Below are positions 49,650 to 57,986 of a stretch of DNA of 64,000 nucleotides, in pieces. Each line of letters begins with the position of its first letter. Position 1 is the first letter of the stretch. The stretch is from RGIG3009 sp045648765 (lineage in GTDB: Bacteria > Bacillota > Clostridia > Oscillospirales > Acutalibacteraceae): NCBI GenBank assembly GCA_045648765.1, contig JAZROQ010000033.1:21606-85605 (forward strand), in the 5' to 3' direction. The translations under genes were made by a program, and so were the position numbers. The notes beneath the pieces are model-generated. The model was given only the letters and a program-made list of their open reading frames with translations. It ran no database searches and was not told the origin of the DNA.

Positions 49650-50468
49650 TTATGTTAAGTAATCGGGTTTGATAATACCGTAACTTTCGTGGAAGGTGGT
49701 ACCGTTTAGCACTCGGTCGCGCACTTTTTGCGCCAAACTGGTTTTGCATTCTTGTTCGGCTATATTATCCTTGGTAACACCGTGACCAAATACGTAGTGC
49801 AAAGTTTCTGCGGATTCGTGTTCTAACACCACGTCGAACAAATCTTGAAACTGCAAAATGTTGCTGGTTTCGGATAACAACCCTTTGAGTTCGCTGTCCA
49901 GCAACCACGAATGGCAGGTAAAAGCTTTCCACTTATGGTCGGGAAAATATGTTGCAAAAAATTTGTATGCTTGTGACAATGAGGATAAACAGTCTTCACG
50001 GAGCAGATTTGGCTCGCGCGGGATATGTACCTCGATGATGGGATCGCCTTTTTCCAACCCGTGCGACGGGACACCGTAGGGTTCTGTGCCGATACAGAAA
50101 TTGAGGCGGCCTAGGCGGAACAGGCGCAATTTCATGGTGAGGACGACCCAAAAACACGCATCAAAGTTCAGTTTGCCTGCTAATTTGCTGCGATAGATTG
50201 TCCAACGGTAGAATTCTTGAAACGTATCGTACAAGATCGTTTCGCTGATCCCCTTTTCACGATACCGTTGTTGCAACTGTTCGCAGAAATACAGATAGGT
50301 TAGGAAGTTTTGCGGGCCATCTGCTTCTTCATACGTTTCGGGCGTTGCCGACTCGTCTACTTTCACGGTGGCGAGATATGTTTCAAACGCTTCGTTATAT
50401 TCTGTGGGGAAGTTTATTTCTTTGTACCATTTACGCAGGATTGGTTCCAGTTTTTCATTGATTTTCAT
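49650..50468 (-). CDS. acyltransferase with NAT_N and GNAT_C domains
   Basis: This 272-residue protein has a helical N-terminal half and a C-terminal GNAT-like domain with EVHIPREPNLLREDCLSSL and KAFTCHSWLLDSELKGLL, hallmarks of the GNAT_C family common in Clostridia. Its acyl acceptor is unknown. I chose ATG 50468 because AAGAGGAT is 8-9 bases upstream; the ATG at 50474 is too close. Its start overlaps the end of a peptidase remnant, a likely former operon partner. Confidence 0.75.
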   Translation of the reverse strand: MKINEKLEPILRKWYKEINFPTEYNEAFETYLATVKVDESATPETYEEADGPQNFLTYLYFCEQLQQRYREKGISETILYDTFQEFYRWTIYRSKLAGKLNFDACFWVVLTMKLRLFRLGRLNFCIGTEPYGVPSHGLEKGDPIIEVHIPREPNLLREDCLSSLSQAYKFFATYFPDHKWKAFTCHSWLLDSELKGLLSETSNILQFQDLFDVVLEHESAETLHYVFGHGVTKDNIAEQECKTSLAQKVRDRVLNGTTFHESYGIIKPDYLT

Positions 50469-50574
50469 CGACATATCCTCTTAATAAAAATAGTGCCAAC
50501 ATTTCGGCGCATTGCATCAATTTGTCGCAATGAATATGTTCGTTTGCTTGGTGTGCACCGCCACCCTCTTTTGA
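50455..50574 (-). pseudogene. C-terminal remnant of an M20-type dipeptidase
   Basis: The minus frame after an in-frame TGA reads SKEGGGAHQANEHIHCDKLM and continues to a stop at 50455. It resembles the C-terminus of Sapep-like M20 dipeptidases, where a Gly-rich turn, AHQPNE and a long helix end the protein. No start or upstream part of the enzyme is present between here and the gene at 50701. Only about 38 codons survive. Confidence 0.5.
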
Positions 50575-50700
50575 TCAGGGTAATGATAGCAGTTATCGTC
50601 ACAAAAAGCAACCCCCTAAAACAGGAAAACGAAGAGGAAACAGTATAAGCAAACGGTATTTTGCATAAAATCTTTACAAAACGTTGTGTGGGGGAGAACG

Positions 50701-51228
50701 ATGAAACGGGACGTATCGCTTTGGCAGTTTGCAGGGTTTTCTTTGAGTTCACTTTTGGGAACATTATTACATTTTTTGTACGATTGGGCAAACGAAGCAC
50801 TATTGACGGCACCGTTTTCGGGAGTGAATGAGTCGACGTGGGAACACATGAAGTTGTTGTTTGTTCCATTGTTTATTTTTGCGTTGGTACAAAGAAGGTT
50901 TTTTAAGGGTTACGAGAATTTTTGGTGCATAAAATTGGTGGGTATTGCAGTGGGGCTTATCACCATTCCCATGTTGTTTTATACCTACAACGGTGTTTTT
51001 GGGAAATCGCCTGATTGGGTGAATATTACAATATTTTTTGTTGCGGCAGCGATTGCTTTTTGGTTGGAAGCGCGGTTGCTTAGAAGCAATCGTTTACGAT
51101 GCCGATGCTCAAGACTGTGTTTTCTTGTGCTTTGTTTAATTGGCATATTGTTTGTGGTGTTCACCTTTGTCACGCCAAAGATACCGTTATTCCAAGATCC
51201 GTTAACAGGAGAATATGGCATAAAATGA
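50701..51228 (+). CDS. DUF6512 family membrane protein
   Basis: This 175-residue protein has about five membrane segments. GTLLHFLYDWANEALLTAPF and GVNESTWEHMKLLFVP match the DUF6512 family signature (HxLYxW...PVNESxWEHxKLLFxP). The function is unknown; the conserved His, Glu and Trp face the membrane-embedded region. GGGGGAG precedes ATG 50701. Confidence 0.82.
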   Translation: MKRDVSLWQFAGFSLSSLLGTLLHFLYDWANEALLTAPFSGVNESTWEHMKLLFVPLFIFALVQRRFFKGYENFWCIKLVGIAVGLITIPMLFYTYNGVFGKSPDWVNITIFFVAAAIAFWLEARLLRSNRLRCRCSRLCFLVLCLIGILFVVFTFVTPKIPLFQDPLTGEYGIK

Positions 51229-51235
51229 ACGAACA

Positions 51236-51270
51236 GCCGCCATCAAAGGGATGCTTTGGTGGCGGCTTAT
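51236..51270 (+). terminator. probable terminator of the DUF6512 gene
   Basis: GCCGCCATCAAAG and CTTTGGTGGCGGC form a strong stem with one G-T type pair; the T tract after it is weak. Confidence 0.6.
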
Positions 51271-51273
51271 ATA

Positions 51274-51302
51274 TTGAAGTTGTTAAAAGAATATGCTATG
51301 AT
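51274..51302 (+). promoter_or_regulatory. sigma-A-type promoter for the M20 peptidase gene
   Basis: TTGAAG (51274-51279), a 17-bp spacer and TATGAT (51297-51302) lie 35 bp before ATG 51338. Confidence 0.65.
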
Positions 51303-51337
51303 ACAACTAACACATCTGGTTGGGGAGTTGTAGCAAA

Positions 51338-52489
51338 ATGAATTCCTGCAATAAATTATTTGACAGAATCGACGCTTTGCAGCAAGAATACATAACGTTT
51401 TGGGAAGAATTTTGTTCGATTGAAAGTCCCACGGACAACAAAGCGGGTGTGGATGCCGCCGGAGAGTATATTGTCGGAAAAGCGAAAGCGCACGGTTGGA
51501 AGATAGAAAAGCAAGAGCAGGCGGTAGCCGGTGATTGCCTATGTATTACGATGAATCCCAACGCCAAGGGTGCGCCTGTGTGTTTGTCGGGGCATTTGGA
51601 TACGGTTCATCCCGTGGGGTTATTTGGAACACCTGCTGTCAAAAAAGACAACCAAAAAATTTACGGTCCCGGTGTAGCCGATTGCAAAGGCGGGATTGTG
51701 GCCGCGTTTATGGCAATGGCTGCCATGGAAACAGAAGGGTTTACTGCCCGACCGATAAAACTGATATTACAATCTGACGAAGAAACCAGCAGTGCCGAAA
51801 GCGAAAAAACCACCGTGGAATATATGTGCGAATGCGCTCGCGGTGCAGTTGCTTTTTTGAACTGTGAGCCGCACGTTGCAAGAACAGCTGTGCTGCAACG
51901 AAAAGGCATTGCCAAATATACTTTTAAAATTACGGGAAAAGCCGCCCATGCCGGAAATTGTTATGATGGTATCAGCGCTATTGCCGAGGCGGCACACAAA
52001 ATTTTGGAACTGGAAAAATACAAAGACAAAGAAGGAATCACCTTCAACTGCGGGATTGTTTCGGGCGGAACAAAAATAAACACCGTGCCCGAACAATGTT
52101 TGTTCCAAGTGGATTGCCGATTTGCCAGTGAAGTTCAACTTTCCGAAATTAAAGAGATTATAAGGGAAACAGCAGACACCGCGTACATTGAGGGAACGAC
52201 GTGTGAAGTGGTGTTGGAAAGTCTGCGAAGCGCCATGGAACTTACGGATACTAATTTGCAATTATTGGAAAAAGCAAACGCTATTTTCAAAGAAAATCAG
52301 TTGCCGACCTTAACGTGTCGCGCGACGGGCGGTGGTTCGGATGCCGCTTACACGACACGGTGCGGCATTCCCACTTTGGATTCCCTTGGCGTTGAGTTTG
52401 AAAATATTCATTCGCGTAGTGAATGTGCGGTTTTGGCGTCGCTAGCAGAGTCCGCCAAAAGACTGGCCGTGTTGTGCTGTTATTTGTAA
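51338..52489 (+). CDS. M20 family zinc peptidase/amidohydrolase
   Basis: This 383-residue enzyme belongs to the ArgE/DapE/CPG2 group. Metal ligands are seen in LSGHLDTVHP (His, Asp), GPGVADCKGG (bridging Asp), QSDEETSSA (catalytic and metal Glu), LNCEPH (Glu) and NIHSRSE (His). The inserted dimerisation domain (KGIAKYTFKITGKAAHAGN) is present. It may be a glutamate carboxypeptidase or deacylase; the substrate is not clear. ATG 51338 follows GGGGAG by about 10 bases. Confidence 0.9.
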   Translation: MNSCNKLFDRIDALQQEYITFWEEFCSIESPTDNKAGVDAAGEYIVGKAKAHGWKIEKQEQAVAGDCLCITMNPNAKGAPVCLSGHLDTVHPVGLFGTPAVKKDNQKIYGPGVADCKGGIVAAFMAMAAMETEGFTARPIKLILQSDEETSSAESEKTTVEYMCECARGAVAFLNCEPHVARTAVLQRKGIAKYTFKITGKAAHAGNCYDGISAIAEAAHKILELEKYKDKEGITFNCGIVSGGTKINTVPEQCLFQVDCRFASEVQLSEIKEIIRETADTAYIEGTTCEVVLESLRSAMELTDTNLQLLEKANAIFKENQLPTLTCRATGGGSDAAYTTRCGIPTLDSLGVEFENIHSRSECAVLASLAESAKRLAVLCCYL

Positions 52490-52500
52490 AGAAAAATTGC

Positions 52501-52529
52501 TTGTTTTTTGGTATGCTTTTTGCTATACT
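52501..52529 (+). promoter_or_regulatory. promoter for inorganic pyrophosphatase
   Basis: TTGTTT (52501-52506), a 17-bp spacer and TATACT (52524-52529) lie 26 bp before ATG 52556. Confidence 0.65.
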
Positions 52530-52555
52530 GTGTGAAAAAGAAAGGACTTGAAAGC

Positions 52556-53092
52556 ATGTCGAACATTTGGCACGATATTTCACAAGACAGAATTAAACCG
52601 CAAGATTTTATTTGTGTGATTGAGATTCCCAAAGGGAGTCGTAAAAAATATGAACTGGATAAAGAAACGGGGTATATCCGTTTAGACCGTATTTTGCATA
52701 CTTCTACGCACTACCCCGCAAACTATGGGTTTATTCCTCGCACGTTTGGTGACGACGGTGACCCGCTGGACGTGTTGCTTTTATGTGCCGAACCGATTGA
52801 GCCGATGTGTTTGGTGCGCGCGTATCCGATTGGTATGATTTCGATGGTGGATAACGGCAGAAACGACGAAAAAATCATTGCTATTCCGTTTGATGACCCC
52901 AACTACAACATGTATACAGGCATTGACCAATTGCCGAACCATATTTTTGAGGAAATGCGGCACTTTTTCCAGGTGTATAAAAATTTGGAAAATAAAACCA
53001 CCGCTGTTAAAGAAGTTAGTGACAGAGAAGAAGCGGTACGCGTTATTTCGGCAGCGATTGAAAAATACAACGAACTTTTTGCGAACAAATAA
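52556..53092 (+). CDS. ppa: family I inorganic pyrophosphatase
   Basis: This 178-residue soluble enzyme hydrolyses PPi to phosphate, pulling biosynthetic reactions forward. EIPKGSRKKYELDKETG, HYPANYGFIPRTFGDDGDPL and DPLDVLLL carry the metal- and PPi-binding residues of family I; the size is typical. AAAGGA precedes ATG 52556. Many Clostridia use other pyrophosphatases, so a family I enzyme is mildly informative. Confidence 0.95.
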   Translation: MSNIWHDISQDRIKPQDFICVIEIPKGSRKKYELDKETGYIRLDRILHTSTHYPANYGFIPRTFGDDGDPLDVLLLCAEPIEPMCLVRAYPIGMISMVDNGRNDEKIIAIPFDDPNYNMYTGIDQLPNHIFEEMRHFFQVYKNLENKTTAVKEVSDREEAVRVISAAIEKYNELFANK

Positions 53093-53095
53093 CAA

Positions 53096-53129
53096 AAAAA
53101 CTCCCCGTTCGGAAGAACGGGGAGTTTTT
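53096..53129. terminator. bidirectional intrinsic terminator
   Basis: AAAAACTCCCCGTTC pairs perfectly with GAACGGGGAGTTTTT around GGAA. Confidence 0.9.
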
Positions 53130-53142
53130 GATGTGTTGCGAA

Positions 53143-54312
53143 TTAGAAATCCAATTCGTAGATTTTGCCGATGTTGCCACCGGTGGATTCGCAGCCGTTT
53201 TCGGTAACCACGATACCTTTTTCCCAACGCAGACCGAAGGTCGGGCCGGAAATGAAGGTGTCGATTTGGAACGTCATGTTCTTTTCCAAAGCGTAGTCGG
53301 AAGAAGTTTCCATCCACGGAGCTTCTACTTCGATCAAACCGGTGCCATGGCAAGGACCATAGACATAGGCATCTTTGTAGCCGTTATCGCAATAGAGTTT
53401 GTAGAAACCTTTGGCGATATCGGAAGCAAGCACGCCGGCTTTGATTTGTTGTTCAGTCCATTTGTGGGCTTCCAAGCAGAATTCCACATAACGGCGTTTT
53501 TCGTCGGTGAGTTTGCCAACGCAGACCGGCAAACCAATGGACGGGGAGTAACCGTCGATTTTGGCGGAAAGGTTGAGTTGAACGATGTCGCCTTTGCCGA
53601 TGGTGCGGTAGCTTGGACGAGAAATAGCATGGCGGGTGGAAGCTTCGCTGAACACGTACATGGGCAAGCCTTCGTATTCGGCGCCGTTTTCATAGATAAC
53701 GCGTTGAGCAATACCAACCATAGCAAGTTCGGTTACGCCGGGACGCAAGTTTTTGATAACTTCTTGGGTTGCCAAATCCACAATGCGGAAACCTTCGCGG
53801 ATGCAAGCCAATTCGTTTTCGGATTTGATGCGGCGCAAGGAAACCATGATTTCTTTATCTTCCACGATTTCGGCTTCGGGATAGCTTTCTTGCAAGCGGC
53901 GGAGCATTTCGCAGTTGGTATCGAGGAAGCTGGCAATCGCAATTTTGATGTGTTTGCCGGTGATACCCATATCGCGAAACACTTCGTCATATTCCATGGG
54001 GCTGAGTTCCGGATAAGCGGGGTCAGCCGATTCGCGGTAAGCGAGCATGGTGTAGATTTTTTCGATTTTGCTGCGGTCTGCGGCAAAGATGGTGCTTTCC
54101 GGACCGACCAACAAAGCGGCTTTACCGGCAGGGGTAATAGCCACACCGGCGCGTTCGAACAACGGCCAGAAGTTGCTGAAATAACGGACGTTTGCATAGT
54201 CTGCTTCGTTGGAGTTTACCAAAAAGACATCGTAGCCTTTTTCGGCAACCAAAGCAGCACAGCGTTTAATTCTTTCTTGGTATTCGCTATCGGGAATACA
54301 AATGCGGGACAT
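53143..54312 (-). CDS. creatinase/M24-fold hydrolase lacking metal ligands
   Basis: This 389-residue protein has an N-terminal creatinase domain and a C-terminal pita-bread domain. In M24 metallopeptidases two Asp ligands lie in DxG...SDxTR; here the region reads VQLNLSAKIDGYSPSIGLP, so both are absent (Asn and Ser/Pro). The His of CHGTGLIEVEAP remains. This pattern suits creatinase-like, metal-free C-N hydrolysis better than Xaa-Pro peptidase activity. It is co-directional with and follows the transducer-like gene by 31 bp, in a carbohydrate cluster. Confidence 0.85.
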   Translation of the reverse strand: MSRICIPDSEYQERIKRCAALVAEKGYDVFLVNSNEADYANVRYFSNFWPLFERAGVAITPAGKAALLVGPESTIFAADRSKIEKIYTMLAYRESADPAYPELSPMEYDEVFRDMGITGKHIKIAIASFLDTNCEMLRRLQESYPEAEIVEDKEIMVSLRRIKSENELACIREGFRIVDLATQEVIKNLRPGVTELAMVGIAQRVIYENGAEYEGLPMYVFSEASTRHAISRPSYRTIGKGDIVQLNLSAKIDGYSPSIGLPVCVGKLTDEKRRYVEFCLEAHKWTEQQIKAGVLASDIAKGFYKLYCDNGYKDAYVYGPCHGTGLIEVEAPWMETSSDYALEKNMTFQIDTFISGPTFGLRWEKGIVVTENGCESTGGNIGKIYELDF

Positions 54313-54343
54313 AATGATCCTTCCTTTCTTTTATATCTTTCTT

Positions 54344-54709
54344 TTATACCGAATAACCACTGGTGGTATAGAATGCCATGTTGGATTGACGAATGTCCAG
54401 TCTGCCGTATTGGGCAATTACCGGAATATCGCTTTGGAGCAGCATAGCATATTGTTCGCCGGCGTTCGGCACACCGCCTAAAAAGTCGCATTTTTCGGTC
54501 GCGCGTAAGCCTTTGACACGGCCGGCAGCAACCACCATTTCTTCACTCCACGTGGGTTCACGGTCTGTCCAGTAGATGCACAGTTTAACGTGAGCCTCTT
54601 GGTCGTTCGGATTCAAAATGATGATGGATTCATGACCGTATACTTCCGGGTCATCTCCCATGGGCGGCAACTCGCCATCCGGAAAATACCATTTTGTTTT
54701 TCCGTCCAT
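54344..54709 (-). CDS. sensory-rhodopsin-transducer (ASRT) family protein
   Basis: This 121-residue beta-sandwich protein carries GKTKWYFPDGELPPMGDDP, HESIIILNPNDQEAHV and SDIPVIAQYGRLD, matching the Anabaena sensory rhodopsin transducer family (PF07100). No rhodopsin is nearby. Members outside Cyanobacteria have been proposed to bind carbohydrate, and this gene sits in a sugar cluster. ATG 54709 is preceded by AAAGGAG. It is the first gene of an operon with the creatinase-like gene. Confidence 0.85.
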   Translation of the reverse strand: MDGKTKWYFPDGELPPMGDDPEVYGHESIIILNPNDQEAHVKLCIYWTDREPTWSEEMVVAAGRVKGLRATEKCDFLGGVPNAGEQYAMLLQSDIPVIAQYGRLDIRQSNMAFYTTSGYSV

Positions 54710-54783
54710 CGTTTTCTCCTTTCCGCCATGTGTAGAAAATACACTTCCAGACACACCGCTGTTTTTTATTACTTTCATTATAC

Positions 54784-54812
54784 TTGACTTTTCCAAATTT
54801 GAATAGTACAAT
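54784..54812 (+). promoter_or_regulatory. sigma-A-type promoter for the PocR-AraC gene
   Basis: TTGACT (54784-54789), a 17-bp spacer and TACAAT (54807-54812) lie 67 bp before ATG 54880. Confidence 0.7.
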
Positions 54813-54879
54813 GTACTTGAAAACTAGCATTTTTCGGTCAAAATGAAATATTTCACACAAGAAAGGTAGGGGAAACGCC

Positions 54880-55794
54880 ATGATGAATCTCTTTTTTGAA
54901 CTAAACGAAATTCAAGGCATTTTTAAAGATATTTATCAAATCACGGGTCACCAATGTGCCATTTTTGATCCGGAGTTTAACAATTTGTTGCGTTATCCCG
55001 CACAAGCAAATTCTTTTTGTCAACATATTCAATCCACTGCGGTGGGCAAGGCAAAGTGTGACGAATGTGATATGTACGGTTTTCACCAAGCAAAAGTTAC
55101 GGGAAAACCCTGCGTTTATCAATGTCACGCAGGGCTGATTGAAGTATGTGTGCCGATTTTGTCCGGTCAGCGCAACGATGAGTTGCTTGGCTATGTTATG
55201 ATGGGGCACTTGTTGGACGACCAAATATCGCTTGGGTCGCAATGGAACACGGTGCATCAAAATTGCCGCCATTTTATTACCGATATGTCGGTGCTTAACC
55301 ACCAGTTTTTTCAACTGATTCCTACATCTCGCGCCAGTGTGGGGGCGTTGTGCCACATTTTGCAAATTTGCATTGAACATTTGTTGTTGCAAAAACTGAT
55401 CCAACGTAATCGTGACGATTTGTGGCAACGCGCGCAAGCGTATATTGACGAAAATCTGCGGGAAAAATTGCCGCTCAGCGAAATTGCTCAAGCGTTATCG
55501 GTCAGCATTTCCACACTGAACCGTTGTGCGGAAAAAAACGTGAATATGGCGATTGGTCAGTTCATTTTGCAAAAGCGGATTGTTCTCGCATGCAAGTACT
55601 TAAAAGATCCCAAATACAGCATTTCGGAAATTGCGGGAAACTGCGGCATTTCCGATTACAACTATTTCTCACGCGTGTTTAAACTGAAAACCGGCACCAC
55701 ACCGCGCGAATACCGCCGCGTGTTTTTGGAAAGCGGACAAGTGCCGGAAAACGTTACCTCCGCATTGGAAAAAGTGCTTGCTATCACGGAGTAA
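54880..55794 (+). CDS. AraC family regulator with PocR sensor domain
   Basis: This 304-residue regulator has an N-terminal PocR domain (residues about 10-165) with its Cys cluster: CQHIQ, KCDECDMYGFHQA, KPCVYQCHAGL. The C-terminal AraC double HTH lies at about 190-285 (LSEIAQALSVSISTLNR, ISEIAGNCGISDYNYFSRVF). PocR domains sense small hydrocarbon or sugar-derived ligands, possibly through the Cys-bound metal. It is divergent from the transducer/creatinase operon, its likely target. Its 3' end overlaps the next AraC gene by 11 bases. Confidence 0.9.
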   Translation: MMNLFFELNEIQGIFKDIYQITGHQCAIFDPEFNNLLRYPAQANSFCQHIQSTAVGKAKCDECDMYGFHQAKVTGKPCVYQCHAGLIEVCVPILSGQRNDELLGYVMMGHLLDDQISLGSQWNTVHQNCRHFITDMSVLNHQFFQLIPTSRASVGALCHILQICIEHLLLQKLIQRNRDDLWQRAQAYIDENLREKLPLSEIAQALSVSISTLNRCAEKNVNMAIGQFILQKRIVLACKYLKDPKYSISEIAGNCGISDYNYFSRVFKLKTGTTPREYRRVFLESGQVPENVTSALEKVLAITE

Positions 55795-56602
55795 ACTGCC
55801 GTCGATATTGCAAAGCTGTCATACCGACGTGTGTTTTAAAGGTTTTCATAAAATGCAATTCATCACTAAACCCGCAGGAAAAAGCCACCGCTTTGACCGG
55901 CAAATCACCGCCGGCCAATAATTGTTTGGCGTGTTCCAAACGGCAAAGTACTAAATAATGAATAGCGGACATACCGTATTTCGCTTTAAACGAACGACAA
56001 AAGTGCGAATGACTGATAAACAGTGATTCGCACAATTTTTTTATCGAAAAATCGGGTGAAGCACAGTTGAGTTCGATCATACGTTTGACTTCGTGCATCC
56101 CTTGCGGGGGCGAAGAGCGTAAGCACAGGTGCATAATTTCATAAAACACCGATAACGCCAAAAAGTAGTCGTCACCCGCGGTGTCATCGAGTGAATGAAA
56201 CAATTTATCCAAGGAAAGATAGACCGCTTGCGGGAATCGGGTTTCTTGCACAGCTGTTTCGGAAGAAAAACCCATGCGAGTGCCGTATTCTTCGCTGGGA
56301 GTGCCGTTAAAAGCAAACCACACGTATTCCCATGGGTCGTCGGGATTTGGATAATATTGAATGGGTTGGTTGGGTGGCAAAAAGAACAAAGAGCCCGCCC
56401 GTGGGTGATAGGTTTTGTTGTTATATACCAGAGTGCCGCTTCCGCTGATAACGTAGTGCAAGGTATAGAACATTTGAAAATGCGGTTTAGTATACGCGGC
56501 AAGGTCGGGTTTGGAAAAATCGTTGTAGCCAATGCTGACAATCGAAAAATCACCGTTGGCAGAGAACGGACGGTAAACTTGTTCTTTGAGAAATTTATCC
56601 AT
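55784..56602 (-). CDS. AraC family regulator with cupin sensor
   Basis: This 272-residue regulator has a cupin-like N-terminal arm (HYVISGSGTLVYNNKTYHP, LFFLPPNQPIQYYP) and two HTHs (SIKKLCESLFISHSHFCRSF, VKAVAFSCGFSDELHFMKTF). It is divergent from the GH109-like pair across 148 bp, so it probably controls that operon. The convergent 3' overlap with the PocR-AraC gene could allow antisense interplay between the two regulators. Confidence 0.9.
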   Translation of the reverse strand: MDKFLKEQVYRPFSANGDFSIVSIGYNDFSKPDLAAYTKPHFQMFYTLHYVISGSGTLVYNNKTYHPRAGSLFFLPPNQPIQYYPNPDDPWEYVWFAFNGTPSEEYGTRMGFSSETAVQETRFPQAVYLSLDKLFHSLDDTAGDDYFLALSVFYEIMHLCLRSSPPQGMHEVKRMIELNCASPDFSIKKLCESLFISHSHFCRSFKAKYGMSAIHYLVLCRLEHAKQLLAGGDLPVKAVAFSCGFSDELHFMKTFKTHVGMTALQYRRQFTP

Positions 56603-56687
56603 ATTTCATCACCGAATTAAGTGTAACATATAAGAATAAAAAAGTAAATAGGGTAAAAAAACACAGTTTTTACGATAAAGAAACCCA

Positions 56688-56716
56688 TTGTTGCATCCTT
56701 TGTATCGACGTATACT
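56688..56716 (+). promoter_or_regulatory. promoter for the GH109-like pair
   Basis: TTGTTG (56688-56693), a 17-bp spacer and TATACT (56711-56716) lie 34 bp before ATG 56751. Confidence 0.65.
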
Positions 56717-56750
56717 GAAAGCAGAAAAAGCAGTGTAGGAGGTAAAAAAT

Positions 56751-57983
56751 ATGGATACCGTTAAATTAGCTATTGTTGGTTTGGGCGAACGCGGCGAACA
56801 ATTGATCAAAGACGTGTTGCTCAAAATGGATGATGTCGAGATCATCGGTGTTTGTGATTTGTATGAAGACCGCATCGAAAACGCAGCAAAATTGGTGGTT
56901 GATTCCGGTCGCAAAGAACCGTTTAAAACCAAAGACTATCGCGATTTCTTGACGCTTGAAGGTGTGGATGCTATTATGGCGTACACGTCTTGGGATATGC
57001 ATACCGAGGTTTGCATTGCCGCCATGAAAGCGGGGATTCCCACCGCCAGCGAAGTGGGTTGCGAATATGCGCTGGATAACTGCTGGCGTTTGGTCCACAC
57101 ACAAGAAGAAACCGGTACGCCGTATATGTTCTTGGAAAACTGCTGCTACGGCAAAGAAGAGTTGTTTGCCACCGCCATGGCACGTAAGGGCTTGTTTGGC
57201 GAAATCGTGCATTGCTCGGGCATGTACGGTCACGATTTGCGCAGTCAAGTGGCAGGCGGTTTACAAGAACGTCACTATCGCTACCGCAACTATTTGCATC
57301 GCTGTACCGAAAACTATCCCACCCACGAATTGGGTCCGATCGCCAAGTTGCTCAATATCAACCGTGGCAATCGCTTGGTATCGGTTACGGCCATTGCCAG
57401 TAAATCGGCAGGTGTGCAAGCGTATGTCAAAAAACACGCCGACGAAAAGAATTATCCCGAAGAAGTTCGCAATGCCGATTTCCGTCAAGGCGATATTGTT
57501 ATCACCTTGCTTACTTGCGAAAACGGCGAAAGCATTTTGATGACGTTGGATACCAGCTTGCCTCGTTCGCATTACAGCCGTGCGTTTAACGTGCGCGGAA
57601 CCTTTGGCTCGTACAACCAAGATACCCACACGTTGTTCTTGGAAGATGTTCATCCGGAACGTTGGAAATTCTCGGAAGCTTTGCTTAACAACGCCAAAGA
57701 ATACGAAGAAGAACACATGCCGAAAATGTGGAAAGAAATCACGCCCGAAGCCCAAGCTGTCGGTCATGGCGGTATGGACTATTTTACCCACCGTGCCTTT
57801 ATTGAAGCGTTAAAGAACAAAACGCCGATGCCGATTGACGTGTATGATGCGGCAACCTGGTTGGCAGTTTCGGTGTTGGCCGAAGAATCCATCCGCGAAG
57901 GCGGCACCCCCAAAGCCATTCCGGATTTTACCAACGGCAAATGGATGTATCGTCCGGCACAAGACGTTGCAGAATTAGGCTAA
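56751..57983 (+). CDS. GH109-like NAD-dependent glycosidase, copy 1
   Basis: The protein has 410 residues. The Rossmann motif is IVGLGERGEQL. The EKP motif of ordinary Gfo/Idh enzymes is replaced (SEVGCEY). Later segments match GH109: LFGEIVHCSGMYGHDLR with Tyr159, NYPTHELGPIAKLLNINRGN with His192, LTCENGESILMTLDTSLPRS and GHGGMDYF. In GH109 alpha-N-acetylgalactosaminidase such Tyr and His residues serve the NAD-redox elimination mechanism. No signal peptide is present, so it would act on imported glycosides. AGGAGG precedes the ATG. The exact linkage is inference. Confidence 0.85.
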   Translation: MDTVKLAIVGLGERGEQLIKDVLLKMDDVEIIGVCDLYEDRIENAAKLVVDSGRKEPFKTKDYRDFLTLEGVDAIMAYTSWDMHTEVCIAAMKAGIPTASEVGCEYALDNCWRLVHTQEETGTPYMFLENCCYGKEELFATAMARKGLFGEIVHCSGMYGHDLRSQVAGGLQERHYRYRNYLHRCTENYPTHELGPIAKLLNINRGNRLVSVTAIASKSAGVQAYVKKHADEKNYPEEVRNADFRQGDIVITLLTCENGESILMTLDTSLPRSHYSRAFNVRGTFGSYNQDTHTLFLEDVHPERWKFSEALLNNAKEYEEEHMPKMWKEITPEAQAVGHGGMDYFTHRAFIEALKNKTPMPIDVYDAATWLAVSVLAEESIREGGTPKAIPDFTNGKWMYRPAQDVAELG

Positions 57984-57986
57984 GCT

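Noticed and set aside
49440..49650. A possible attR copy of the tRNA-Pro 3' end at the far end of the A+T-rich block
   Set aside because: No stretch matching the last 20 bases of the tRNA was found, and there is no integrase.
53128..54447. Plus-strand open frame (439 codons) opposite the creatinase-like gene
   Set aside because: Antisense shadow without recognisable domain; the minus-strand gene has a good start and family match.
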